Assembly (NCBI GenBank): GCA_945643635.1
Contig: CALZFC010000080.1
Location: forward strand, 597,001-661,000
Direction of reading: 5' to 3'
DNA length: 64,000 bases
Origin: Allodiplogaster sudhausi
Lineage: Eukaryota; Nematoda; Chromadorea; Rhabditida; Diplogasteridae
The notes beneath the pieces are model-generated. The model was not told the DNA's origin. It saw only the letters and a program-made list of their open reading frames with translations, and did not search any database. Made by a program: the position numbers and the translations under genes. Shown here in pieces: positions 1 through 15,091 of this stretch; within the stretch, counting starts at the first letter, position 1; each line of letters starts with the position of its first letter.

Positions 1-3902
<3,902 letters not shown>

Positions 3903-4753
3903 GGCGAAGAGAGGCTGGAGACGCAGAGGGACAGGGATGAGCGAGGGATGCCAGACGACTGGGAACTGGATGATGCGGATGTCGCTTGCGGAGCGTTCAA
4001 GAGAACTGATACTACCACTGAAATTTTCTGTATTTATACTTTCTGGAGCGAAAATTATTTGAATATTGTCTTTAAGTGCATTCGATATTATTATGTTCTT
4101 GTTACCTATATTTGTACTTGAAATGTACCTTGAAGATGTCACGAACTTGCCGAGAAGTCAGTAACCTTCAAAAAGGTCAGTACGATGGAAGTCTAACTTA
4201 TGTGCTTTCGGGAGTTGCTCTAAAAGTTCGGAATAAAAAAAACCCCACTCCTTTCACCTTTCTCCAAATCACAAATACTTCACTATTTTCATCACCGATT
4301 TTCTTTTATTGTTTCCTGTTTATTCTATCGGTATTCTAATTCCTAATGTATATTACCGAATTTGTAAAAAAAAAAATCAAGCTTACCACCAAGAAGAAAT
4401 CAACCGGTAAAAAGCTCGAATATTCCAACAATAAGTTTTGTTTAAAAAAAATTGAATATTCGAACGATCCAATTTTTTGAATATTCCAATTGTGCTCAGT
4501 TGTAATAATTCTTTCAAAACTGTAATTTCTGGTCATGCTTATAAAAAAATTACGAATAAATTATTCTAATTTTTCATCATTTTCAATATTATAATTTCAC
4601 TTTTACCTCGGATAATTGCAGCATGCAAATATATTTAGAGTCATTTGATACTCATTCTGAAAGCACTAACGAAACGTCAAAGGGATATTTACAAGCACTT
4701 CGAGTACACTGCACTTCACTATCAAAAATAAAATTTTTAGACAATTTGGAGTG
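3903..4753. other. Intergenic, divergent promoter region
   Basis: Lies between the start codon of the minus-strand kinase and the TATA-like box of the plus-strand repeat protein. AT-rich, with GAATATTC-type palindromes between about 4,410 and 4,500. No exon could be supported. Confidence 0.5.
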
Positions 4754-4761
4754 TATAAAAG
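4754..4761 (+). promoter_or_regulatory. TATA box candidate (TATAAAAG)
   Basis: A perfect TATAAAAG lies 37 bases before the first ATG of the downstream gene, with a pyrimidine-rich TCATCA initiator-like site about 30 bases downstream. Good match to a core promoter, but the transcript start is unproven. Confidence 0.45.
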
Positions 4762-4790
4762 CGGTCAGATTAGTTATCTTTCATCACTTC

Positions 4791-6491
4791 ATGTGGACAA
4801 CGAAGGTTCTTCTCGCTACGAAAATGGCTTATCAGTCTGCTGTCAGTTTCTCTGTCTTCCCTCATTCTCTTTCGCCAATTTTACCAAGAACTCCAATCCC
4901 CCTCTCTCTGATCATGAGATTGCCATATCCCGTCCCGTATCCATTTCTATCTACTTCTTCCTACTTCTAGACTCTCTCAATCCCTATTTGTCTATTCTTC
5001 ATAAAATGTCTGCAAAATCGAGATTTCTTACAGTTCCCCCCTCCCCTCGACTACCTCGGCCAGGGATACGGAAACCGTGTGAAGGCGCCGATGCACGTCT
5101 CCCAGCCTCTCGTGGATGCTAAGCTGCCCGCCTTTTACGACTCCGACCGCGGTGAAGGATTGGGAGATTATTCTGAATCTAAGAGAGAATCTCTTCAGGA
5201 CTCTTCTTTGACGGCCAACGTGCGTACTACTACCGAGACAACGCTGCCAACGTCGCGACGGCGATTGAGAAGGTGGATTATTATACAACCGAGAGATAGG
5301 AAGAACGCATTAAGAAATGGCAAATTTAAAATGCTGGACAGCCAATTTTCACGCGAATAACAAGCGAAAATGATTTAGATGTAAGATATTCTGAAACTGG
5401 AATATTCATTGGCTTCCTCAGGCTCCCTCGTACGCGGTCCCCGCGCTGCACAAGGAGCTCTACGGGGACGGCTACGGCAGCCGCCAGCTCACGCCGCCTC
5501 AGCTCACTCAGGAGTACCTCGGCCGCCCGCCCTTCTACGACGCAGTCAAGGGTTAGGCGAGAAAGCCAGAAGAAGAAGAGGTGGAATGAAAGACAGGCAA
5601 AGAGTGAGAGCAGTGATGATTGCGAAGGAAACCACCAAGCATCAGTTGCACTTCCAGGGGAAATGCTTGCCTATGCCCTTATCATTTTATTACCATTTAG
5701 GAATCCACTATGATGGCCAGCAGGCCTATTACTACGCCGAGAATTCGAATGTCAAGACCGCGGTTGAGGTGAAGAAATTGGAATAATCGAAATTCCTTTC
5801 TGGAACAATACTCATTTTAGGCTCCTTCCTACGGCGCGCGCTACCATCTCGTTCCTCTCCAGCACCGCTCCGGAATGCCCCTCCAGCAGCAGTACCAGCA
5901 GGCTCCTGCGTGCGGATACCTCCCGCCTGCTCCTCTCCATCAGAAGGAGTCTCTCGGCATGGGCTACGGCTCGCGCTACGAGGCGCCTGAACAAGTCTCC
6001 AAGGAGTACCGCGGCCGCCCCGCTTTCTACGATGCCGACCGTGGTAGGCAGAAAAACAGTCTAGAATATGCGTAGGAACGGCCACAATTGTTTATTCTAA
6101 AATCCATGGTTAGCTACTGGAATTCTAATAAGAATATTGATAATTCGAATATTCCAACAGAATATTCCTTTCTCATAATTGGAACATTCCAAAAGAATAT
6201 TCCATTCTCAAAGTTCTCATATTCCAACGGAATATTCCATTCTCATTTCAGGCTTCTACTACGATGGCCACCGCGCATATTTCTACCAACCGCGTTCCTC
6301 TAATCTCGCCACGGGAATCGAGGCCAAGGAGATCCAAGTCGTCCGCCGCCAGATTGGCAACGGCACTGAGGTCTTCTACTTTATAATTTTAAAGTGAACT
6401 GGAATATGAGAATATTTTGAATTCCATTGCATTGCAGGGCAACCTGGAGGAACTCCGCCGCGCCGTTGCCTCCGTTTACCTCGGCCGCTAG
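4791..6491 (+). CDS. Tyr/Gly-rich protein with three repeated cassettes, function unknown
   Basis: Not recognised. Exons 5034-5151, 5199-5272, 5422-5551, 5701-5768, 5821-6043, 6252-6370 and 6438-6491 join without frame breaks and end at TAG 6489-6491. The protein is one cassette repeated three times, each cassette being two exons. The first half contains GYG(N/S)R ... (K/E)YLGRP.FYD.(D)RG, the second half (F/Y)(F/Y)DG(Q/H)(R/Q)AY(Y/F)Y followed by (N/S)NVATAIE-like sequence. The third cassette carries a Gln-rich insert. The phase-1 split glycine at every half-cassette junction is conserved, as expected from exon-pair duplication. The first exon is uncertain: ATG 4791 sits behind a TATA box, but its weak hydrophobic stretch and the donor near 4,850 are guesses. 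The many Tyr and Gly residues suggest a secreted structural or cuticle-associated product; that is inference. Confidence 0.7.
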
Positions 6492-6587
6492 ACCTCTATT
6501 ATTCTCCCTGTTCTCAGCCTACTTCCGTTGACATAACACTCAGTTAAGAAAGTAAATGTATTTGTTTGAAGTGATGCGATTCATTAC

Positions 6588-6593
6588 AATAAA
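6588..6593 (+). promoter_or_regulatory. Poly(A) signal AATAAA of the cassette gene
   Basis: Canonical hexamer 97 bases after the stop codon at 6491. Confidence 0.5.
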
Positions 6594-7177
6594 ATCCAAA
6601 TTGAAGATTAATATAGGTTGATACATATTTGTTTGAAGTGGGAAGGTGATTTCGTAAAGACAACGAAGGGCGAACCTGGATAATATAGGAGTACTTATGT
6701 TAGAACTCAATCACCTTATTACTTGAATCATGACCAATTTAATGAATTCAAGACATGTACAAACAATTTTGTGTTTACGATTTCGGATGATTGAGATGAC
6801 AATGAGTGCCCTCTTGCAAATCCAAAATGTCCCTCGCAAGCGCTCCTGTTTCGCCACCCGACCCACCCCTTTCCGATGGTTGCTACGGCAACCCCGCGCC
6901 AATGCACCCTTCTCAGTTCTTCGCTTGTTCCGAGCCCGAATAACATCTTGTTCCGATTAACATCTCGTTCATTTCGATATCTAAATATTATAATTTTATT
7001 TGGTTTGCCTGATAGTCGAAACTTTATTCTTCCCTGATTTGGTTCCGCGTGTTAAAGTGAATAAGGCGTAAAATTTATTCGGTTATCTAAGAGTTAACAA
7101 TATCTTAGAAATAGTTCTTTGTGTTATGAACAATAGACAAAAGATGAAAATGTTTTAATCGGAGATATTATCCAGAA
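6594..7177. other. Intergenic region before IFT80
   Basis: No exon supported. The segment about 6,840-6,920 is GC-richer and contains GGTTGCTACGGCAACC (about 6,879-6,894), a perfect 16-base palindrome and a close match to the X-box (GTTGCCATGGCAAC-type) bound by RFX/DAF-19 in promoters of ciliary genes. Its place about 290 bases before the IFT80 start codon fits. Confidence 0.6.
6879..6894. promoter_or_regulatory. X-box (RFX/DAF-19 site) candidate upstream of IFT80
   Basis: GGTTGCTACGGCAACC is an inverted repeat of the form RYYNYY-N-RRNRAC that RFX factors bind. In C. elegans, IFT genes including the IFT80 orthologue che-2 are controlled through such X-boxes, usually within a few hundred bases of the ATG. 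Site is seen in sequence; binding is inferred. Confidence 0.65.
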
Positions 7178-7742
7178 ATGCAGCTGAAAGTTCTGCTGCC
7201 CCGCACGCCACGCCATTCGGACTGCGTCTGCGGTGTCGGATGGGCGAACAGTGATGAGGTCACTCTCCTTTTCTCTTTCTCTCTGTCCCCCTCTCTATCC
7301 CTCTCTCCCTCTCTCTCTCTATCTCTCTCTCTCTCGTTCTTTCTATCTCTCATTCTCTCAATCTTACCATCTCTCTCTCTCTCCTTCTTTCTCTAATATT
7401 TCTCGCTCGTTTGTAATTACAATAGATTAAAGGAGTGCTTTCAACTAATTCTCTCCAGGTGCTCTCATGCGGCGACGACCAGCAGCTTCTTCGGTGGAAT
7501 ATGATGAATCTCGAGGCGACTCAAGTCGCTATGCTTCCTCAGTTTGTTCGCTTAATAATCTTTTCAGCTTCTTTTAGTATTATCTTGAAAGTGATGAAGT
7601 ATTCTCATTATATTTTATTTAATAGTTTCAATTGTGCTGAAAGCGTGAATGACACAGGGGAGTGTATCCGACTGCCATGCGATTCTCTCCGCGTAATCAA
7701 CAGGCACGCCACAATGATGTCGTTGCTGTCTCGGCAACGGAC

Positions 7743-7780
<38 letters not shown>

Positions 7781-8321
7781 GGGCAAGACAAAGAGAGGAA
7801 ACTAAAGAAAAGCAGCGAGAGAGCAGAGATTGAAGAGTGTGCAGATAAGGAAAGAAAGAAGATAGCCTCGCAGGGAAGCTTCATCTGGTGAGTCGTCTCG
7901 GTAAGATCGATCGCAGTGTCGATGCTCACCACGGCGCTGCTCTCTGCGTCCGCTGGAGTCCCGACGGCACGGGAATCCTCACGAGTGGCTTGGCATTACC
8001 TCTTTATTTCCAGAATAAAAATTACTTTTAAGTTTAGGTTATTACTCTTTTAACACAAATTTATTTCTTCACATTTGTTCTTAAAACTTCAAAGACATCA
8101 GTATCCTCTTCACTCTTATCCAGACTTCTCTTCCTAGACATTCACAGCCCAGTGTTTTTTTCTCACAATCACAATTGCAGTAATCTCATCAACAACAATC
8201 TAGCACTTCTCAGTTTATAAATATTGACGTTTATGTATGCATGTAATGAAAGTAACAAGAAGAAATTAACAGTGACTTTTCCATCTTTTCTCCCTTTCTC
8301 TCTCTCTCCTCTCTCTCTCTT

Positions 8322-8375
<54 letters not shown>

Positions 8376-9101
8376 GCTGGCCAAGACGGTGCCGTGAAGC
8401 AGTGGTCCCGTGCGGGTCTCCTCCGCAGTGTGCTGGCGCAGCTGTCCGACCCGTGCTACGCGTGTGCCTGGAGTGCCAACTCATCCGCCGTTCTCTATAC
8501 GTCGGCTGAGTACGCGTATGTCAAGTCACTCAAGACGCAGGTTGGACGATGAGAGAGAGAGAAGGGAGAGAGAGGAGGGAGTGAGAGAGAGAAAGAGGGA
8601 GAGAGAGGGAAGGCGAAGAAAAGAGTCCCCTGTAATCAGATGCCGCCCCTCCGCTGGAAGGCGCACGACGGCCTGATCCTCTGCGCCGACTGGAGCGCCT
8701 CCTCGGATCTCATCGTGACTGGTGCAGAGGACTGCAAGTTCAAGGTTACGAGCATCTCCGGCAGCCTAAGAAATACTGCAACTACATTCTATATCTTTGA
8801 TAGTATTATTTCAGATATTTTAGCTGAATGCATGGCAATGCAAAAGCAGCGTATTGTCATAAATTCCCTTCAAGGAGGAAAGTATCAAAAAGTGTCCATT
8901 TTCCGGTGTGGGACAGCTACGGACGCGCGATTTTCGCCTCTGCGCCGCACGACTTCCCGATGACGTCGATTGGCTTCTCCCCGGACGGCGCTCTTTTCGC
9001 CGTCGGCTCATTCGGCTTGCTCCGGCTGTGCGACAAGGCCGGGGTTCGCTCTTGCATTCTTCCTTTCCCTCTCCTTTGATCTCTTTCTTTCCCTCTCTCT
9101 C

Positions 9102-9141
<40 letters not shown>

Positions 9142-12100
9142 CTCTCTCTCTTTCTCTCCCTCTCTCTCTCCAGTGGACCCACTCCCTCGAGATGCTGTCG
9201 ACAGGCTCAGTGCTGGGTCTCTCCTGGTCCCCAGATGGAACTCAGCTGGCCGCCGGCTGTGCCGGTGGCCACGTCGTCCATGCGCATCTCATTGAAAAGT
9301 TGGTGAACTTTCCGGAATTGATGACGTCATCAATTGGCTCATCTACTTTAGACGTGTTTCTTACCGTAATCTCGAGGTGGTGCAGACGAAGCATAACGTC
9401 GTCGAGGTACGCGATGTTAGCAGCGACGTTGCACAGGTTAGCCATTCGATCCATTCTCTCCCTCTCTCTTTCGTTCTCTCTCTCTCTCTCTTTTTCTCTC
9501 TATATCTATACATCTCTCGCACTCCCTCCTTACTCTCGCTCATTCTATCTCTCTCGCTCTTTCTATCTCTCTCTCTCTCATTCGTTCTCTCTCTCTTCCT
9601 CCCAGGAACTGCTGGAGACGCGTGACCGTGTGACTCGGCTGAGCATTGCCCACGAGCATCTTCTTCTTCTCACCACCAAGCAGCTCTACATTTTCAGGTG
9701 CATTTTTTCAACATCAACAATAGTGAGCTAATTAAAATAGTTTGGATTGCTGAGCTAATCTTGGGCTAGGCGAAAAATAGTTAAGAAAAAAAAAGATATT
9801 TTTAGTGCGCGCAACTGGAACACGCCGGTGATCGTCGACTTGCAGGACGCGGCCGTTTCGATGATCGTGCAGGCAGAGAGGTACATTTTATTATTATTTT
9901 AACTTTTAGTCTTTTAACATTACACTACTAAATATTACATTACAAGTAGCACTGTGAGGAATTTATATATGCATTTTTATATCAATTTTCACATTGAAAA
10001 AAATAAATGGTTTTCTCCAATGAAAACAATTTATTTTTTTCAGGCTCTTTCTCCTCTCTGATGGAGTGACGCTCACCGCCTACTCATACGAAGGAAGGCA
10101 ACTGGCGGAGCTCAAGTGGCCAGGTTGTTTTGCTAGCGACATTCTAGATTCTGGATATTTTTTTTCTAATTTATGTTTAATCATTCATGTCATTCGTGCA
10201 TAAATATGCACAAATGTGTTCAGTAAGCAGTACTAACCATAAGTAAGGTAAGTACATCTGTCCAGGAGGGGGCGGAGCTGCCGCCTCAGCCGCGGCGGGG
10301 GGCGCGGCGCCGTTGACCGAGCGGACGGTTGCCCTCGCGCCCGACACGGTGGCCGCCGTCGATCGCGTCGACGCCTCCGTCATCCATCTCCTCGACCCCG
10401 CCACTTCCAAGACACAAGGAGATGGCAAGATCACCCATACGGTCAGCATTTTCATGAAATGGTTACGATAAGGGCCACGATGGGGGGAGTAAGTACTGAT
10501 AAAATAACGAATAAATACTAAGCAGTTGAACCGTAAATCAACAACCATATGTTTTCGCAAATCTTCGCCAGGTTGATGGAATAAAAGACGTATTTCCAGG
10601 CGGATGTGGTGGAGGTGTGCCTCTCACAGTCTGGTCCCCTCCAGTCTCGGCTGCTCGCTTTCATTGATATCTCAAGCCTCGTTTTCATCGCCCAGATCAA
10701 GACGTACGGAAAAGTTGCGAGGACAGCCAAGATCGGTGAGAAAGCGAGGTGTTCTGGGCAAGCATTTCAAATGTTTTACCGCCTAAACACATATTATTGT
10801 ATTAATTTCTAAAGTTTTTTGGAGACTGAGAAAATATATAAATTAAGTATTTGCAGGTAGTTTGGTGCAGCGAGTCTGCTTCCATGACACATTCTGCATG
10901 CTCGCTGGTTCCTTTCATTTTTAACAATCCTTATCGGATGAGAATAGCAAATCGTTTAATTCTAAAGAAAAAATTAGTATATTTTATGCGACCACCACCT
11001 AATGATGCTGGACACTGGTTTCATGATCAAAGCAATCTTTTTTTTATTTATCACTTATTCTGCAGGACTTTACGAGTCTTCTCTCGTTGTTTGGCCGTCG
11101 CCCGCAATTGTCTTCGAGGTTAGAAAGAGACGACCAGATGGTGACGTTAACCGAATGAAATGAAATTGAATCGATGCACACGCCACTAAAATTTAATTCT
11201 TAAGGATCGACGACTTCTCGAGAGAACTGTAATGGAGAAGCGCGTGGACGGCCTCGGCAAGTTCCCGGAACTTATGAAGTTAGTCGACTGCTCTTCTGAG
11301 CAATCGTTCTGCTCTCTCTCTCCTACTCTACTTGGCTACTCCTCTCCTCCTTCTCTCTCTTCCTCTCTTTCCTTTCCAGCTTCACCCGCAACGGGATCCT
11401 CCTCCGCCGCTCGGATGGCTCTCTCCTGCCGGCCGCCTTCTCCCCTTTCCCTGCCGCTCTTCTCTCTCATATTGAGCAGTCCAAGTGGGATCAGTCGATT
11501 CGACTCGCTCGCAGAATTAACGTGAGGGAATTACAGCTTGTTAAAAGATTAGCAAGCATTCAAGTTTGCATTACTAAAGAAAACTATTCAATCTTCTTTT
11601 GGAATCTACATTTTTGAGGTTGCATTAAAGTGTGATTTCTTTTAGTTTTAATTTACCAATGAAAGAGTGCAAACGAAATTAAAGGAGGACACCTTTTGGG
11701 CGACGCTCGCCGGCTTGTCCCTGCAGGCCAAGAATGTCTATGCTGCAGAGATTGCATTCGGCGCCCTCGATGAGGTACTCGATTACTTTTATTATTGAGA
11801 ATAAATTGCTTGCACATTTCTGCTCACATTCAATGTATTATCGACTAATCTTCTTTTCTTTTTTTATATTGTAGATTAAAGAGTTTATAAACTGTTCCTT
11901 TAATTATTCACAAGATTATTCTGTAAGCAACGAGAGCGGAAAATGACATGTTATTTCTTGAAATTTTTTTTAAATTTAGATCGAGCACGCCGAGTTCCTT
12001 CGCGATATTCGCTCTGAGAAGGACAAAGAAATGAAGGCCGCCATGATGGCGATGCTGGCTGGCAAGGTGCCAAATTATCATTTAAGTAAATCAATTCTGA

Positions 12101-12603
12101 ATAATAAATGGATTAATAATAGGTATCCGACGCGGATGTCCAACTGGAACGCGGCGGCCACGCCTTCCAGGCTGTCATGCTCAACATTACTTCCTTCCGC
12201 TGGGAACGGTAATCGGTTTTCGGGCTCAATTTATCGGTTGGATAAGACAATTTAGAAAGAAAGTCTTTAGCGCCCTCGACATCGCAATCAAACACCCGGA
12301 CCTGCTCGAAGTGGTCATCGGCTACCGCCAACGTTTCCTGCAGGAGACGGACAAGGCAGAGACGAACGACAAATTCCTCAAGTACCAATCACAGGCGCGT
12401 TTCCTCGTTACACAGATCTCTGAGTAGAGTATGGGTGTCTTTTTTTTGCTCTTACTTTAATCCCGTTTGAAGGGAAGCTAACCATAAGATTGGGTTGAAA
12501 TCATTGGAATCGGGAGAACCTTGAATTGGCATTGCAGGTAGAAGTCGACTGGCCTCACATCCGCCAAGTCATCGCGAGTGAGCGAGCCAAAGAGCCTACG
12601 TAG
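7178..12603 (+). CDS. IFT80: Intraflagellar transport protein 80 (IFT80/CHE-2)
   Basis: WD40-repeat subunit of the IFT-B complex, needed to build sensory cilia. Twenty-three exons join to about 773 residues, close to the mammalian length of 777: 7178-7258, 7459-7541, 7658-7743, 7874-7984, 8377-8540, 8640-8744, 8906-9043, 9174-9298, 9352-9436, 9606-9697, 9806-9880, 10044-10123, 10266-10441, 10600-10735, 10857-10907, 11066-11118, 11205-11278, 11380-11521, 11685-11774, 11980-12066, 12123-12208, 12271-12406, 12538-12603. Family hallmarks in order: [14 protein letters not shown] near the N terminus, [53 protein letters not shown], and the C-terminal helical part with [15 protein letters not shown]. 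Oddities: the acceptor before the VWDSYG exon reads TTTTCCG instead of TTTTCAG, and the tenth-of-protein region from 10266 opens with a Gly/Ala-rich insert. The last donor (12406) is uncertain. An X-box lies upstream. Many introns carry CT runs at the acceptor. Confidence 0.93.
7262..7400. repeat. (CT)n low complexity in IFT80 intron 1
   Basis: Near-continuous CT/CCT run on the coding strand between the first two IFT80 exons. Confidence 0.9.
7744..7779. repeat. (GA)n directly after an IFT80 splice donor
   Basis: The donor GTGAGAGAG at 7744 runs straight into the GA repeat, so the 5' splice site is the first unit of the microsatellite. Confidence 0.85.
8286..8374. repeat. (CT)n ending at an IFT80 splice acceptor
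   Basis: Uninterrupted CT run that ends in CTCTAG, the acceptor of the exon at 8377. Confidence 0.9.
8548..8622. repeat. (GA)n after an IFT80 splice donor
   Basis: GA-rich run starting eight bases after the donor that follows the exon ending at 8540. Confidence 0.85.
9060..9172. repeat. (CT)n ending at an IFT80 splice acceptor
   Basis: CT run ending in CTCTCCAG before the exon at 9174. Confidence 0.9.
9447..9604. repeat. (CT)n-rich IFT80 intron
   Basis: Almost the entire intron between 9436 and 9606 is CT-rich, ending in TTCCTCCCAG. Confidence 0.9.
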
Positions 12604-13179
12604 TGCATTCTATTATTGTTTTCTTTCTTTTGTTATCTTCAAATTATTATAATTTCCAATATTATTCTAGATGCTCTAATTAAATGTAACACATACATAA
12701 ATTATTGCAAAATTAGTAGAAGTTTAAGATAAAAAGAAGAATAAATCGTAAATGATTACCCGATGTTTTGTGAGACATCGAAACGATGCGTGAATTGCGC
12801 AATTGAATCAACTTTCATGTTTGATGTTTTCAGAAAGCTCAAGGGGAATTCTTTTCCCCTCTATGTTGTTCACTAATTTAAAAATTCATGGAAAGTGACA
12901 GGTTCTTTCGGAAATGCACGGAAAGTTCTTAGCAAGGTCACTGTTGAAAAATGCCGGTATTGAGAGAAAATATATATGTTATTGATTAAATTTTAATGCA
13001 ACGTCTCATAATCTTCTGAAATGATTAAAAGCAAAGCAAAGGTGAACGACGAGTTGAACTCCATTCTCCTTGCGAGTGCGTTCTCACACGGTTGCCTGCC
13101 CAACGGGTCTGAGTTTTCACTTATTATTTATAGAACTCAGCTGCTAGATTTAATGTTTTTAAAATTGATTATAGAAACG

Positions 13180-13904
13180 ATGTCTTGGTTCCTCTTTCCT
13201 CTCCTCGTCTCTTTCTCTCTCGCCATCGCAGACCCCGACGGACTCATCAACGCATCTCCCGATTCAAAGGACAGCCATGTCCGTAATTATAAGGAGCATC
13301 CACATTTTAACAACATTAATAGACTTGCACTCAAGGAAACTTAGCGGCAGATAGAATATTTTTTAAGAAGGAAATCAATAAATACCCAACTTTTCAAGGA
13401 CAATGTATGGAATACAGCTCTGCTCGTTAACAAGGAGCAGAACAAAAACTTCGTGCCGCTTAAGGTACTAGCGAATGAATGAAAACATAGAGGATGATTC
13501 TGGAAATTTGGTTTTTTTTAGTGCGAAAGCGTAAAGTATAATATTCTTTTTTCCAGATCTACGAAGCGAACGAGCAAGTAGTGAAGAATGGAAGGAACTA
13601 CTTCTACCAAGTCGCATTTAAAGAGAGCATCTGCTTTAAGTAGGATCATTTTCTTTTCATGTTTATTTTCGCGAAAAACCAGTTTTCCTCACGAAGATGA
13701 AAGATAATGGACTTCTGAATATTTCGAGTTTGCAGGATGAACGAGAAGTTTGGTGACTTCTCTGAGCAGAAGTGCGACAAGGAGGCGGACGACAACCTGC
13801 CGCAGTTTGTCTATGACATCAAAGTCTTCCGCCCGTACAAGGGCGACAAACTCGAGTACAGTTATGAGCAGGCTCGCCAGCTCACCGACTCCGAGCTCCT
13901 CTGA
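13180..13904 (+). CDS. Small secreted cystatin-like protein
   Basis: Exons 13180 to about 13279, 13399-13464, 13557-13639 and 13736-13904 (TGA). The first exon encodes a clear signal peptide, MSWFLFPLLVSFSLAIA followed by DPDG. The mature part shows the cystatin pattern: a helix-like stretch (VWNTALLVNKEQNKN), then PLKIYEANEQVVKNGRNYFY, where QVVKNG aligns with the QxVxG protease-binding loop of cystatins, then QVAFKESICF. The QxVxG glycine is displaced by one residue, so inhibition of cysteine proteases is not assured. A longer reading frame from ATG 13021 exists but would bury the signal peptide, so 13180 was chosen. The first intron (13280-13398) is the least certain junction. Assignment to the cystatin fold is by pattern only. 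Confidence 0.65.
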
Positions 13905-14860
13905 ACTCCCTCCGTTGCCAGCTTCTATAAAATATGTTAAAGGAACTGTCCATGGAGATTACGATGTGGTTGCATTTTTTGCTAATATTATCTGGCCTAA
14001 CTAGAAACATCGCAAGGAAAAGTATGAATGCATCCAGAAAAGGGCCTGAGGAAAAAATCACATTTACCCCTCGCTGTACAGTAGAATTTAAGGAGTGACG
14101 TCATCGTCCCTTGACCCACGACATTATAATTAGAGAGAAAATGAGAGGGAGAGATCCCCCAAGTATGAGATACGGTATAGGTCCTTCCTAAAAGCCAGTT
14201 TCTCTGCACAACCACATTTCGAGAAATCCTTAGATGTAAGGATGCAAGTTGGCGCCAGTCAGTATCTCCGCCACAGCACTAATTGGGAACACAAAATTGT
14301 ATTCCAGCAATGAGTGACTCAATCGATTGATTTACTTTCATGGTCTGATAGTCGCAAAGATATTAACAAAATTAGGACAAAAACAGAAAGAACTAGCGCG
14401 GCAGGAACAGTAACAGAAAAAGAGAAGATGCGAGAACTAGGCAATGAGAACGAGGAAGTATTCTTAGTGTAAGATCGAAGTGTTATCGTGCAGTATTTTG
14501 GGCAGCCGAAAGTTTCAATCGGCCGCCGGCTGCGCAAGAGATTTTAGATCTACCGATCTATCGTGGAGAGCGCGAGAGAGCAGGGGGCAGGGAGAACAAG
14601 AGATTCGAAGAGATAGTAACAGAGAGCGAAAAAGAGAGTAAGAAGACTGAAATGAAACGAGCTAACTGACCGCAGAGGTGGACTAGAGAGAGAGAACGAG
14701 AGAAGCAGAGACTAATGAATCTAGCATGAAACAGCGGAGATGAAGAATTATAAAAAGCAATAATTCTTTTGCTTCTTTTCTCGCCTTTTCATTGCCATGC
14801 GGTGGCGGAACTGGTTCTGAATATCAGCATAGGAAGCTCTTTTCGCTTGTTGACAAAACC
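13905..14860. other. 3' flank with dispersed repeat and purine-rich tract
   Basis: About 13,920-14,030 resembles 40,080-40,140 (CCATGGAGAT ... TTTTTGCTAATA ... AACTGAAACAT), so a dispersed repeat is present. From about 14,560 to 14,720 the plus strand is purine-rich (GAGA). No exon supported. Confidence 0.5.
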
Positions 14861-14869
14861 TTATAAGAG

Positions 14870-14909
14870 GCATCTTTCTTGCGAGTATAAGTACTCGCAA
14901 GAAAGATGC
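14870..14909. repeat. Perfect short hairpin
   Basis: GCATCTTTCTTGCGAGTA is followed after a four-base loop (TAAG) by its exact reverse complement, giving an 18-bp perfect stem. It could be a terminator-like or siRNA/miRNA-like hairpin or a transposon relic; nothing nearby decides. Confidence 0.8.
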
Positions 14910-15013
14910 TTTTCATACATTGAGTGACCTCTTGTCTTCTTTGTCCTCATCGGAGCAGAATTATTCAAAGATGTCTATTCTCTTTATTTTTTTAAAATAA
15001 GGGATCAATTCAG

Positions 15014-15091
15014 CCTTCAACTGACAACTATAAATTCGATGGCGTAAACGCTTTCATCTTCGACAAGGAGTTCAAGGTTATCTTTCACTGA
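15014..15091 (+). pseudogene. Possible last exon of a lost cystatin-gene paralogue
   Basis: An acceptor-like CAATTCAG leads into a 25-codon frame (..NYKFDGVNAFIFDKEFK..) ending at TGA 15089-15091. The sequence after the stop (CTGAACT, then GTTG(T)CAGCTTCTATAAAATATG) repeats the sequence after the stop of the cystatin-like gene at 13902-13940. This suggests a duplicated gene end. No other exons of a second copy were found. Confidence 0.35.
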
